Shown here: positions 10,449-19,541 of the stretch, one piece after another
Numbering within the stretch: the stretch's first letter is position 1
How the letters are laid out: every line of letters begins with the position of its first letter
Origin: Torulaspora globosa
Lineage: Eukaryota > Ascomycota > Saccharomycetes > Saccharomycetales > Saccharomycetaceae
Length of the DNA: 64,000 bases
Reading direction: 5' to 3'
Assembly: GCF_014133895.1 (NCBI RefSeq)
Contig: NC_050734.1
Span: forward strand, 558,001-622,000
Translations under genes and position numbers: made by a program
The notes under the pieces: model-generated
The model's input: the letters and a program-made list of their open reading frames with translations, nothing else
Database searches by the model: none
Told to the model about the DNA's origin: nothing

Positions 10449-10832
10449 ATGGACGACGCAGTCCTGAAGGAAGAACCAGCCTCGGCCCCAGAGCCCGCTA
10501 CAGTGTCTCTCACCGAGCTCCAGGAGGTGTTCGACAAGATCAAGACCCACTTTCCCCCAGCAAAAGTGAAAAAGATAATGCAGACTGACGAAGACATAGG
10601 CAAAGTGTCACAGGCGACGCCCGTCATCGCCGGCCGTTCTCTCGAGTTCTTCATCGCTCTGCTCGTCAAGAGAAGCAGCGAGGTCGCCAGACAGATCGGC
10701 TGCAAGAGGATCAGTGGAGAGGTCATGAAAGAGACTATCCTTAACGATGAAAAGTTCGACTTCCTACGGGAAAACGTGTGTGGCGAAGCTCAAGAGCAGG
10801 AATCCGCACAGGACTCGCCGGCGGATGAATGA
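10449..10832 (+). CDS. BUR6: Bur6, NC2-alpha transcription regulator
   Basis: Bur6 pairs with Ncb2 to form the NC2 heterodimer, which binds TBP on promoters and both represses and activates transcription by Pol II. The histone fold is almost unchanged from Sc, including FPPAKVKKIMQTDEDIGKV and ATPVIAGRSLEFFIALLVK. The start given here makes a 127-residue protein. An upstream in-frame ATG at 10386 would add 21 residues that do not resemble the family. Sc Bur6 (YER159C) is 142 aa, so the choice stays open. Confidence 0.94.
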   Translation: MDDAVLKEEPASAPEPATVSLTELQEVFDKIKTHFPPAKVKKIMQTDEDIGKVSQATPVIAGRSLEFFIALLVKRSSEVARQIGCKRISGEVMKETILNDEKFDFLRENVCGEAQEQESAQDSPADE

Positions 10833-11100
10833 AATGTGTAAGATAGTATAGCTAAAAATGAACTGATGGTGGACAGCGAAGGTGGCGACAAGTTTCTCTT
10901 TGGTGGTCTCGTTCATCGAGGCTGAAGAGTGAGCTTGCTAGCTGAACAGAAAGCTACGCAGGAAGTGAAAAATTACATGAGAAAGCTTAGAACGTAATGC
11001 ATGAAAGTGGGCAGAGAGGACCCTGAGATGGATATTTAGAGGAAGGAAGTCTGGAGAAGTTGGTTAGGGAACTGGTACTCAGGCCGGGAAGCAAGGAAGG

Positions 11101-12771
11101 ATGGGTAGTTTGTCATTTGATGCGAGTCATGGTATTATATGGCCGACCTACGCAGTGATGCTGATCGGATCGTCGGTGTTGGCTTATTGGAGACATGATA
11201 GTAAGAAGTTTCTGAACGCTAATGGGACTCAGAAGGCGGTGCCTCTTGCTTTCAATTTCGTTGCGTCAGGTTTGGGGTGTGGTGTGCTGTCTGCGTATCC
11301 GCAGATGGCGAATATCGACGGGTTGCACGGGTTGCTGGTTTATGCGCTTGCTAGCGGGTTGCCTATGTTTGTGTTTGCGTTGCTCGGGCCTATGATCCGG
11401 AAGAGGACTCCGAACGGGTTTGTGCTGACGGAGTGGGTGTTTCACCGGTTCGGACTGCTCACGGGTTGGTATCTGGGGGCGTGTACGATTCTGACCGTGT
11501 TTCTGTTTATGGTGAGCGAGATTGCATCTTTGAAGTTTGCTGTGGAGACCATCGCGGGGATCAAGGCGCTGCCGGTGATCATCGTGGAGTGTGTGGTGAC
11601 CACGATCTACACCAGCATCGGAGGATTCGACATCTCGTTTCTGACCGACACGGTGCAGGTCAGCGTTGTCTTTGTGCTGCTGATCATCGTTGCGTGCGCT
11701 ATGGGCAAGTATGTCGAGATCGACACTTCCAAGATCGGGCCGTCCGGGCTGCTGAAGGCTAACAAGCTGGGCTGGCAGCTGGTTTACATACTGACGCTTG
11801 CGATCTTCACAAACGACTTCTTCATGAGTGGCTTCTGGCTCAGAACGTTTGCGTCCAGGTCAAATAAGGACCTGCTGATCGGTTGCTCGATCGCGTGCTT
11901 CATTCTGGTGACCTTTGTGACCGCCGTCGGGGTCACTGGGTTCATCGCCGTTTGGGCTGGTCTCATCGAGCGGGCGGACCACGAAAACTCGGCCTCCGCC
12001 TTCTTCATCTTGCTCGCCCAGCTGCCCTCCTGGGTCATGGGATTCGCTCTGGTCTTCGTGGCGGTTCTATCCACCTGCACTCTGGACTCGCTGCAAAGCG
12101 CTCTCGTGTCCTCGATCTCCAACGACGTGTTCCGAAACAGCATCCCCACCCTGTACGTCCGTGGCATCGCCGTCGCCGTCATGGTCCCCGTGGTCATCGT
12201 AGGCCTGTTCGCCGAGGACGTCCTAAACATCTACCTGGTCGTCGACCTGCTGTCCAGCAGCGTCGTTCCCGTGCTGGTACTTGGCCTGCTGAACAAGCTC
12301 GACGGGTACTGGACGGGCTGGGAAGTCGTGGGGGGCGGCCTCGGTGGCATCGTCGCTGTCTGGATCTTCGGCACCGATTACTACGATTCTGGCAAGGAAG
12401 GCGCACGGTTGCTACTAATCTCCAACGGCCTCTACGTTGACGACTGGGGTACCTTCGGCGCCTTCGTTGCAGCACCATTCGGAGGCCTGGCAGTCGGTGG
12501 TATCATCATGCTCATCAGACTCACATGCGCCAAGGCCTACCGCAAGGAAAACAGCCTGTTCCACCGGGCCTCCAAGAGAATCGGCTCAATCACCGGTATT
12601 GCAGCTCTACACAGATCCTACAAACGCTTGGAGGCACGATTAGTCCCTGCCTACACGCTCTCGCTCAGTGTTGCTGACGAAGACACGGAAAGCACTCTGC
12701 TACAGGAAACTGCAACGCTAAACAAGAAGAAGTCCGGCAACACATACCAAACTACCAGCTACGCCGACTGA
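11101..12771 (+). CDS. sodium:solute symporter (SSS family) permease
   Basis: This 556-residue polytopic membrane protein has about 13 hydrophobic segments arranged like the SSS/SLC5 superfamily, to which the fungal urea-polyamine permease Dur3 belongs. Visible family-like stretches are the YTSIGGFDISFLTDTVQ loop (about 162-178) and a later STCTLDSLQSALVSSISNDVF segment, typical of the SSS core. It is shorter than Sc Dur3 (735 aa) and not close to it, so the substrate cannot be assigned. No gene occurs at this position in Sc, where BUR6 and AFR1 relatives lie on paired segments. Codon use is strongly G/C-ending, but so are the neighbours RRP1, SSS1 and BUR6. No GATAAG was seen just upstream. 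Confidence 0.85.
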   Translation: MGSLSFDASHGIIWPTYAVMLIGSSVLAYWRHDSKKFLNANGTQKAVPLAFNFVASGLGCGVLSAYPQMANIDGLHGLLVYALASGLPMFVFALLGPMIRKRTPNGFVLTEWVFHRFGLLTGWYLGACTILTVFLFMVSEIASLKFAVETIAGIKALPVIIVECVVTTIYTSIGGFDISFLTDTVQVSVVFVLLIIVACAMGKYVEIDTSKIGPSGLLKANKLGWQLVYILTLAIFTNDFFMSGFWLRTFASRSNKDLLIGCSIACFILVTFVTAVGVTGFIAVWAGLIERADHENSASAFFILLAQLPSWVMGFALVFVAVLSTCTLDSLQSALVSSISNDVFRNSIPTLYVRGIAVAVMVPVVIVGLFAEDVLNIYLVVDLLSSSVVPVLVLGLLNKLDGYWTGWEVVGGGLGGIVAVWIFGTDYYDSGKEGARLLLISNGLYVDDWGTFGAFVAAPFGGLAVGGIIMLIRLTCAKAYRKENSLFHRASKRIGSITGIAALHRSYKRLEARLVPAYTLSLSVADEDTESTLLQETATLNKKKSGNTYQTTSYAD

Positions 12772-13117
12772 TGGCCACAGAGCTCAGCTACGCTATATAA
12801 AACTACTTATCAAGCATCAACACATCTCACTTAGAAATCTCTTAGCATTCTCGAGAGAAAATTTTCTTTATTTTTAGAATGGCACCTTACAAGGAGGGAA
12901 CGAAAGTCAACTTAGGTTAGAGTTTCAAGTTAAAGTGGCTAGGTACAACATAGAAGGCTGATGGTGAGCTGCTTGGCTGGCAGAAGATCGAGAAGTAGCC
13001 ATTGAACTGTTGAATAGCTGTTTGTGCGGTCGATTCCCTCTTTGATGAAATTCAAGACCATTTGAAAAACCCTAATACCGACTTTGAAACTTTCACTCGC
13101 TTAACAAAAGACAATTG
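12772..13117. other. intergenic permease-AFR1-like
   Basis: Base composition returns to AT-rich here. A TATA-like GCTATATAAAAC lies near 12791-12802. Nothing else was recognised. Confidence 0.4.
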
Positions 13118-15193
13118 ATGTATTCTACCGTCTCCGGTAATTGCAAGGACAACTCGAGTGTTTACTCTGGAAGTAGCACGAATACCAGCAATTCCGCGGC
13201 GGCGTTCGGCCGCAATCGAAGGATAATACCTAGATCGAACTCTACATCGGATTTATATGAGATTCCTGCGACGACAGGACTTGGCAGTAGGAGGAAGAAA
13301 CAGCTATACGCCTCCAACGTTCCTGAGGGGTCACCAGCGATGGTCGGCTCACGAATGACTCGTCAGACACAGCCTTGGACGAGCAGGAATCGCAGTCAGC
13401 CCTCTCTGCAGGCCTCTAACCGTGCTGGAATGGATCAGTGTCTATCAAGCGGTCTCTACAGGTCGCAGAGCAGATCCAACAGCTGCTACAGCCTGGAACA
13501 GAAGAGCTTGCTTAAGTCAATCCCCGAAAGACGTCAGCCTAATTATGTGCTAACGCCGTATCAATTGCAGCGGAAGCAAATGAAGGATCCGTTCCAGTTC
13601 CCGAACGGCGAAAGTTTTACCCCAAGAAGCAGACTAGGCAACAATGTGCCTAGGTCCAGTAGCTCTACGACGTTGAGTAGCGCGGGCGGAGCGGTGCCGC
13701 AGTCGCTGAGTCGATCGCAATCTATGAATTCGCTGCCATTGAAACCAGTGAGATATCAGAAGCCCTTGGCTGCGATCCCATCGTCCTCTACATCGCCCGT
13801 GGGGTCTGGGAGTAGCGACAGCAGTTGCAATAGCATGCGAGACCACTCCAGTAGCGGCAGCACTAACCTCAGTAGCGATCCCAGTGCTCACAGTAGCAAC
13901 ACTGCGCTACCCTTGGCGGCAGTCGAAAAGTCGCAGTTTATTTTAGTTGCAAAATTGGCAGCTTCTGGCGATGCCAAGCGTCCTCTTCTGCCAGGTGCCG
14001 AAAAATCGAATAGTTTGGCCTCTACCTGCTCAAAATCAAATGGCGAAGAAAGCCCTTCAGTTGTGCTGATCTCAGCGCCCTATAACGAGAAATTGGAAGC
14101 TAAGAAGGATGTCAAAAAGGAGTGTCAAAAAGAGAAGGATTTATTGCTTAAAAGGCAGCCTGAATCTGGAACAAAGCTGGGAGCGTTCTTTAAGAAAATC
14201 TTTTCTTTATCCTCCAGTGGCAGTCGCAGTCCATCTTCTTCTGCTTCTTCGTCCTCAACTTCATTAGTTTCGTTGTCTCAATTGTCACCTCTGAACTTGA
14301 CGAGAAGGAAAAAACGTAGACGAGTGGATGCGGATATTTCTGGCTCCCCGGTGAGCTCACCGCGGTCAGATGGAAGGTCCGTACCCTCAAGGCCAAAACT
14401 GGAAGCTTCGCAAGCTAAGGCTGAAAGTTACGACAAAGTTCAAGCAGCTGGGAGATCGACAGAGAATGTAGATGTTCATCTCTCTACAGTGGACGATGAG
14501 AATGACGAAGACTGTGACGACATCCTGATGGATACAGATCTCGTCTTCGACAGCTTACTCTTGAAAGCTGACATGGGTCGTCCGTCCTACCAGCAGAAGC
14601 AAATTGAACTGCGCCAAAAACTAAACAGACCGCCACATTCCGATTCCTCTTCAGTAATCGGTGCGGTAGACGCTAGACGTAAGCAGACTTTCAAAGAAGC
14701 GGAATCAAACATTGACTACGAGTTGATCTCGGAATTCTCAAGACTGGGCACCTTTATCGAAGATTCGTCCAAAGCAGACCATGCAAATCTGCCCCCAAGG
14801 TCGGCCAGAAGACCCAAGCTGCCAGATAAAGAATTGGCGAGATCGTTTTACCATCCGGTTTATGGTGAGGCTGATTCCGCTCATTATCTGATTAAGAGGC
14901 TGTACCAGGACTGGAAAGTTGTTCATCTGGATGAAACCCTCCATAAAGGCGACGGCAAGGCAGTCTTAGGAGAAAAACGGCTGAGATTTGCGGATGAAAT
15001 CTATGTTAACGACACATGGTCCCAGTACGATTACCAAAGAAGCGACAAAAGATTCATCAAAAATCGTCGTCGCATGATGCAGCTGGAGAAAGGGGGCTTT
15101 ATTCAGGCCATCAAAGTTGAACTCAATGAGTTCAAGAGAAATGAAATGGTTGTTCATCAAGAAAGTGTCCGGTTTACACATCTATTCTTGTGA
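13118..15193 (+). CDS. AFR1: Afr1/YER158C family protein
   Basis: This 691-residue, serine-rich and mostly disordered protein is the single counterpart of the Sc ohnologs AFR1 (YDR085C) and YER158C. Afr1 acts at the septin-associated mating projection, modulates pheromone-receptor signalling and binds the Glc7 phosphatase. Two conserved parts stand out. One is a segment with LVFDSLLLKADMGRPSYQQ in the middle-to-C-terminal half. The other is the C-terminal block starting EKRLRFADEIYVNDTW, where RLRF at about 621-624 resembles an RVxF Glc7-docking motif. Basic clusters (TRRKKRRRVD) could be nuclear or membrane-binding signals. A TTG codon precedes the ATG at 13118. Confidence 0.87.
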   Translation: MYSTVSGNCKDNSSVYSGSSTNTSNSAAAFGRNRRIIPRSNSTSDLYEIPATTGLGSRRKKQLYASNVPEGSPAMVGSRMTRQTQPWTSRNRSQPSLQASNRAGMDQCLSSGLYRSQSRSNSCYSLEQKSLLKSIPERRQPNYVLTPYQLQRKQMKDPFQFPNGESFTPRSRLGNNVPRSSSSTTLSSAGGAVPQSLSRSQSMNSLPLKPVRYQKPLAAIPSSSTSPVGSGSSDSSCNSMRDHSSSGSTNLSSDPSAHSSNTALPLAAVEKSQFILVAKLAASGDAKRPLLPGAEKSNSLASTCSKSNGEESPSVVLISAPYNEKLEAKKDVKKECQKEKDLLLKRQPESGTKLGAFFKKIFSLSSSGSRSPSSSASSSSTSLVSLSQLSPLNLTRRKKRRRVDADISGSPVSSPRSDGRSVPSRPKLEASQAKAESYDKVQAAGRSTENVDVHLSTVDDENDEDCDDILMDTDLVFDSLLLKADMGRPSYQQKQIELRQKLNRPPHSDSSSVIGAVDARRKQTFKEAESNIDYELISEFSRLGTFIEDSSKADHANLPPRSARRPKLPDKELARSFYHPVYGEADSAHYLIKRLYQDWKVVHLDETLHKGDGKAVLGEKRLRFADEIYVNDTWSQYDYQRSDKRFIKNRRRMMQLEKGGFIQAIKVELNEFKRNEMVVHQESVRFTHLFL

Positions 15194-15538
15194 ACTTTAC
15201 CCGCATGATGGGATTTAAAACCATACTTCAAATCTTAAACCTGATATATCTGACGCAAATACATAAACAACAAATAATAAACTTTAATCGTATATCTAAC
15301 TGATGTGTCCGCATCCATCGAGCACTTCTGCAGGCGAGAGCTTTTGACTCTACAGTTCGTCACATGTGTAGCCAATAACGACAGCCTCGGTTACCTACAA
15401 ATGGACATAGCAATTGATGACATCTTGAAAAGTTGTAGTCAATCTATACTCTACTCTTCTCGATGGTTCAGAGAGTAGTTGTTGCTTAATCGATGGATTC
15501 AATATCCTTCTCTAAAATTTCTAAATCACAAAAAACGA
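15194..15538. other. intergenic AFR1-like to tRNA-Glu
   Basis: This is the 3' flank of the AFR1-like gene and the 5' flank of the tRNA. No gene or LTR remnant was recognised. Confidence 0.4.
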
Positions 15539-15610
15539 TCCGATGTAGTGTAACGGCTATCACATCACGCTTTCACCGTGGGGACCGGGGTTCGACTCCC
15601 CGCATCGGAG
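15539..15610 (+). tRNA. tRNA-Glu(TTC)
   Basis: These 72 nt are almost identical to the Sc tRNA-Glu(TTC). The acceptor stem TCCGATG/CATCGGA is perfectly paired, with discriminator G. The anticodon loop CTTTCAC gives TTC. The T arm is CCGGG-GTTCGAC-TCCCCG. A T-run terminator follows at 15611-15616. Confidence 0.97.
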
Positions 15611-15855
15611 TCTTTTTAATTTTTACAAAAGTTGAATACCCTCTTACTGGTCATTCCACATGAAATTAGCTGTTATATCCAATTAAAAGTTAAATCTAAG
15701 TATGATCTTCATTAAGCCAACTTCCTACCAGGGCTTGCTCCAGCGTCTGGTCATATTCGGTTAACGCGGGCTATCAGAAAATATAAACTTCATTACAGTG
15801 TCGAAGCACATAAAGAACCCTGCTTGCGCTAGACTGAGGGCAATTTATCGTAATC

Positions 15856-16443
15856 ATGGAGCATGCTCGCACTTTTTATGAGACAATTCTGAAGTCAAGC
15901 CACCCTTTGATGCTTTCCTTTCATTTGGGGGCTAAAGCAGCCCCTGTCATTTTCTATATGGTGGGCTCATTATTCCTGAATTTTACAGCTCAGTTCATAG
16001 TAGTTGTCCTGCTACTCACTGGTGACTTTTATTTTACAAAGAACATTAGCGGTCGAAAGTTGGTTCAATTGCGCTGGTGGTATGATCCCACAACGGAGAA
16101 TGCACAGACGTTCAGATTCGAGTCGTACAAGCAGTATCCGCCAGGTCCGCCAATAAATCCTATAGACGCCAAATTATTCTGGTGGTCAATGTATCTGACG
16201 CCTGCAATATGGACGGTGTTTGCGCTGCTCTGCGTCTTACGCTTGAAAATCTTTTACTTCCTGCTTGTGGCCGTTGGAATGGCCTTAACGGGCTGGAATG
16301 CTTACGGATTCAGGACCTGTGATAAGTGGGATCCGAATGGAACCTCTACAGTGGAAAGTTGGTTTCAAATGCCGGCCATCCCAGGTTTGCAAAATTTATC
16401 TAGAGTCACTGCTGTCCAATCTTTCTTTCAAGGCCGTTCATGA
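15856..16443 (+). CDS. TVP23: Tvp23 Golgi membrane protein
   Basis: This 195-residue protein has four hydrophobic spans, two in the first 65 residues and two around 110-150. Tvp23 is found in late Golgi Tvp complexes and is linked to vesicle traffic, though its molecular role is unclear. The family motif [13 protein letters not shown] (about 66-78) and a tail with [13 protein letters not shown] residues match Sc Tvp23 (YDR084C, 199 aa). It lies between tRNA-Glu and the convergent RRP8. Confidence 0.94.
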   Translation: MEHARTFYETILKSSHPLMLSFHLGAKAAPVIFYMVGSLFLNFTAQFIVVVLLLTGDFYFTKNISGRKLVQLRWWYDPTTENAQTFRFESYKQYPPGPPINPIDAKLFWWSMYLTPAIWTVFALLCVLRLKIFYFLLVAVGMALTGWNAYGFRTCDKWDPNGTSTVESWFQMPAIPGLQNLSRVTAVQSFFQGRS

Positions 16444-16495
16444 TTAGTAACCCAAGAGTATTGTACAATATTATATACCACGTCTAGACAAACGA

Positions 16496-17707
16496 CTATC
16501 TCCTCTTGTAAATGCAAGGCTTTAGAAGCCATTTCCCTTCTGACACTTTAACTCTTTTGTTTTCTAATTGCTCTTTCTCGGTTTCAACTTCGATAAATTT
16601 GTGTCTTCTCTCGAGCTTTGCCTTCCTCTCCTCAATGATATCCTGCGGTGGCTTGAAAAATTCAAATCTGGCAAACATCTTGTTTTCGTTATCGGTTTTC
16701 TTATGGAAGAAGCCCATGAGTTTGAGTGCATTGACAAATTCATCTCCCGTCTCATCCGCGAACCTGGACTTGATCTCTGCGATCCAAAGTTCTCCGCGAG
16801 GTGCCAAAATCCTGTAGGCCTCCTTAATGAAATCCAGAAAGTTGGTGCCCATCAGGGCGAGACAAAAGATGACGATTGTACAAGAATTATCAGGAAGAGG
16901 AACATTTCTTATGTCTGCGACAGTGATTCTTTCGTTAGCTTTCTTCAGATCGAAGCTATGGACCTCGTGCGTTCGCTGTTTGTGTTTCTTCGCATTCTTG
17001 TTAAATTTCTTGAAGAAATTATTAACCTCCAAAGCTAGCTGAGCTTCCCCACATCCCATATCTGCAATCACAATTTTCTTCGAATCTTGCAACCCTGGGA
17101 GCCCGCCTGGTGCATTGACAGGTTTTTTTGCCCTCTGTTGGATTTGTTCCACAAACACATTGACTGGGTTTTCTGGCCAAGAGGTAACTTGAGAACGGAA
17201 CCCCTCATGGTATTCGTCAAATAGCTGGGGTTGATTTTGCAACATTTCTAAAGCCTTATCGGAGCTAATAGTATAAAGCTGTTCGTTAATCCAGCGAAAT
17301 CTAGACCCCGTCAACTTAGCCATCATCTTTTGTTGCAAAGGCGTCAATGATTTTTTCGAGCTTCCCACTGATTGTGATACATTCTGCTTTTTCTCTGGCA
17401 CAGTGGATTGAATTTGGTTATCTGATAGACGCTTATTTCCCTTACTCTTTTCCTTTATGTTTTTGCTTTCTGCAGTTCTGGGCCGCGAGTCATTAACACT
17501 TAATGCCTGGCCATCAAGCTCGCTGTCACTGGGCTCATCGATTTCCTGATTGATGACTTGGCTTTTCCTACTTTGCCGATCCTTTTTCAGCTTATCCTTC
17601 TTGGCTTTTTTATTTTTCTTCTTTTCCTCAGTTTTTGCAGCATTGGCATCGAAAAAGGCGACTTTGTCAGTCTTGAGATCCCAACCATCGACTTGAAATA
17701 AAGACAT
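16496..17707 (-). CDS. RRP8: Rrp8 nucleolar m1A methyltransferase
   Basis: This 403-residue protein is the SAM-dependent enzyme that puts 1-methyladenosine on 25S rRNA (A645 in Sc). The lysine-rich N-terminal third (about 25-95) should direct nucleolar localisation. The Rossmann methyltransferase domain fills the rest, with motif I DMGCGEAQ at about 216-223 and the family tail with ARFEFFKPP. It resembles Sc Rrp8 (YDR083W, 392 aa). A GTG lies ten codons upstream in frame; the ATG at 17707 gives the conserved MSLFQVDGW start. PAC and RRPE sites lie just upstream. Confidence 0.96.
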   Translation of the reverse strand: MSLFQVDGWDLKTDKVAFFDANAAKTEEKKKNKKAKKDKLKKDRQSRKSQVINQEIDEPSDSELDGQALSVNDSRPRTAESKNIKEKSKGNKRLSDNQIQSTVPEKKQNVSQSVGSSKKSLTPLQQKMMAKLTGSRFRWINEQLYTISSDKALEMLQNQPQLFDEYHEGFRSQVTSWPENPVNVFVEQIQQRAKKPVNAPGGLPGLQDSKKIVIADMGCGEAQLALEVNNFFKKFNKNAKKHKQRTHEVHSFDLKKANERITVADIRNVPLPDNSCTIVIFCLALMGTNFLDFIKEAYRILAPRGELWIAEIKSRFADETGDEFVNALKLMGFFHKKTDNENKMFARFEFFKPPQDIIEERKAKLERRHKFIEVETEKEQLENKRVKVSEGKWLLKPCIYKRR

Positions 17708-17765
17708 AACTAAGTTCACCTTGATCAAGTCGTCCACCGCGTCTTCAGGTAGTAGTTCTCTTTAA

Positions 17766-17810
17766 GCGATGAGATGAACTTGCCGATGTCCAGCGACGGG
17801 CTAAAAATTT
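17766..17810. promoter_or_regulatory. PAC + RRPE elements upstream of RRP8
   Basis: GCGATGAGATGA at 17766-17777 is a full-length PAC match. AAAAATTT at 17803-17810 matches RRPE. Both lie 60-105 bp upstream of the minus-strand RRP8 start. Confidence 0.8.
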
Positions 17811-17919
17811 CGAGATCGTGAAGAACGAGGCAAGTAAGTGCCATGGTGAGAAGGCCTTCAACAGTCCGACGGGCCGTTTAGCTCAGTAATCTGCTCTTCA
17901 ATCTCATTTTATTGCCGAA

Positions 17920-19326
17920 TCACTGGGAATATTCCAAATGAATATGTATTGACTCTTTTTCTTTCGTCTCAATCCACCACCCGGCAATGGCATCTGGATT
18001 CTTGTTGACTAAAACTCTCAAGGCTTCTTTTAGAACTTCTAGGATAGCCTTGTGTGACACACCAAGAAGCGACGGCTTTTCACGAATTTGACGAATTTCA
18101 ACAACCCCAGAATATAACTGCAGCTTTAGCAGGCCCTGCAAGCGATCCGTGAAATACTTATACAAGCTCTTCAGCGGCGTAGAGTCTATCACATTCTGAC
18201 TGCTGTATTTTACGAGGCCAGATGCGACCAGCTTGCGGATGATCTCGAAAAACGTCTCTGATTTCAGTAGTTCGAACGGTTTGACAAGGACTAAGTTTTG
18301 CCTGTTGAATATGATGGTACTAATGTCACTAACAATGTCATTGATCTGGGAGGCCTGATATAGCTCCACTACTGGTATAGCCCGGTCTGGACGACTCAAA
18401 AGATACTTCAATACCTGCACTCTCGCCTCTGATTCGCTGCATGTAAAAATACTCTTATCGGTGCGATTTCTTTCGGGGTTGCCCTGAGAGCTTTCTGGCT
18501 TCAGCAGCGAAGGTTCACTAGTTTGCGGTACGGAACTTTCGATGACAAAATTCAAACGCTTCGGGTTCAGGCAAACGTCCGATGTTTCATCCTCTCGTTG
18601 TGAGGCATCGCGGTACGGGCTCACTATCTCGAGCTCCTGCTTATAGTCCTCTATCAAGAGCGCTTCGACGAAATCTTGTTTATTTCTCGGTTTGAGAGGT
18701 GTCGCAAAAGCAGTAATATCCTCATTCCCACCAACCTGTCCCCAGCTATCCTGTGTAAGAGTGTTCTCACATATCTGCCTGCTTAATTCCCAGGGACGGT
18801 TTAAATCTCTACGCTGCATCAAGCAGAGCTCCCAATGTTCGATCTCAGCCATCAAGTCATAACACATCTCAATATCATCTACCGACAATTCTCCACTGTG
18901 AACATCAATTTTGCCAGACAGACGCAGTCTCTTGCCCGTTAGCTGCTCTATGGAGAGGCAATAACTCAATAACAGGTCCTTGCGGCACCTACAAGCCAAA
19001 AACTTGCTCTGATCGTCCGGCCTCGACGTGAAATCATCTACGAACAGGAACACGTAGTCTTCCCCATCGATCCATTTCCACTTAAACCCCATCACAGTAC
19101 CCAAAACACAGAGTCTCCGGATCGGATGATTCTTCCAAAACAGACACGAGGCGTTATATTGATAGTACTCGACACATACATTCCTCGACTTCTCAATGCA
19201 TTGCCAAAGATCTCCGATCAGCAATCGAACGACCTCCCCTCTATAGTACCGACTATGTAAGAATAATGGCGGCACAAAAAAGATCAAGTCTCCCTCCTGG
19301 TGTGCCACATGGTCGTAGCTACCCAT
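17920..19326 (-). CDS. STN1: Stn1 telomere-capping protein (CST complex)
   Basis: This 468-residue subunit of the Cdc13-Stn1-Ten1 complex protects telomere ends and promotes C-strand fill-in with polymerase alpha. An N-terminal OB-fold region (about 25-190) holds the PIRRLCVLGTVMGFKWKWIDGEDYVFLFVDD stretch typical of Stn1, followed by GKRLRLSGKIDV. A C-terminal region of about 170 residues fits the paired winged-helix domains. Sc Stn1 (YDR082W) is 494 aa. The start ATG gives a protein in which the OB fold is complete. It is divergent from the hydroxyisourate hydrolase gene, with 215 bp between the starts. Confidence 0.93.
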   Translation of the reverse strand: MGSYDHVAHQEGDLIFFVPPLFLHSRYYRGEVVRLLIGDLWQCIEKSRNVCVEYYQYNASCLFWKNHPIRRLCVLGTVMGFKWKWIDGEDYVFLFVDDFTSRPDDQSKFLACRCRKDLLLSYCLSIEQLTGKRLRLSGKIDVHSGELSVDDIEMCYDLMAEIEHWELCLMQRRDLNRPWELSRQICENTLTQDSWGQVGGNEDITAFATPLKPRNKQDFVEALLIEDYKQELEIVSPYRDASQREDETSDVCLNPKRLNFVIESSVPQTSEPSLLKPESSQGNPERNRTDKSIFTCSESEARVQVLKYLLSRPDRAIPVVELYQASQINDIVSDISTIIFNRQNLVLVKPFELLKSETFFEIIRKLVASGLVKYSSQNVIDSTPLKSLYKYFTDRLQGLLKLQLYSGVVEIRQIREKPSLLGVSHKAILEVLKEALRVLVNKNPDAIAGWWIETKEKESIHIHLEYSQ

Positions 19327-19425
19327 CAGTCATCTGCTCGCCGCTAGCCGAGCTGCTGCCACCTTCCTTCTGTCTCTTGCTGCTACTCGTCGTGTCTAGT
19401 AGTTGTTAATGCTGATCCTTCGGTG

Positions 19426-19445
19426 TTATCCGACGTGTCGATAAG
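19426..19445. promoter_or_regulatory. paired GATA sites upstream of hydroxyisourate hydrolase
   Basis: TTATC (GATAA in reverse) at 19426-19430 and GATAAG at 19440-19445 lie 97-116 bp before the start at 19542. A TATAAA box follows at 19478-19483. Paired GATAAG-like sites are bound by Gln3/Gat1 and the repressors Dal80/Gzf3 in nitrogen catabolite control. Their function here is inference. The short divergent promoter is shared with STN1. Confidence 0.5.
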
Positions 19446-19541
19446 GTCCAGCCAACAATAATGGACAGGATTTGACATATAAAGCTCGCCGTCTCAGCCC
19501 AAGAGGGACTCCCGAGCCGTCGGAAGCCGGCGGATTGCACT

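Noticed and set aside
11883..12440. 185-codon frame shifted within the permease gene
   Set aside because: Its composition is extremely Arg/Gly/His-rich, typical of a shifted frame over GC-rich coding DNA. The permease frame is the one with membrane-protein structure.
11101..12771. Horizontal transfer of the permease from bacteria, based on its GC content
   Set aside because: The flanking conserved yeast genes RRP1, SSS1 and BUR6 show the same composition, so the bias is regional and not evidence for transfer.
19461..19475. Short upstream frame (ATG at 19461) before hydroxyisourate hydrolase
   Set aside because: It lies upstream of the likely TATA box at 19478 and so is probably not in the transcript.
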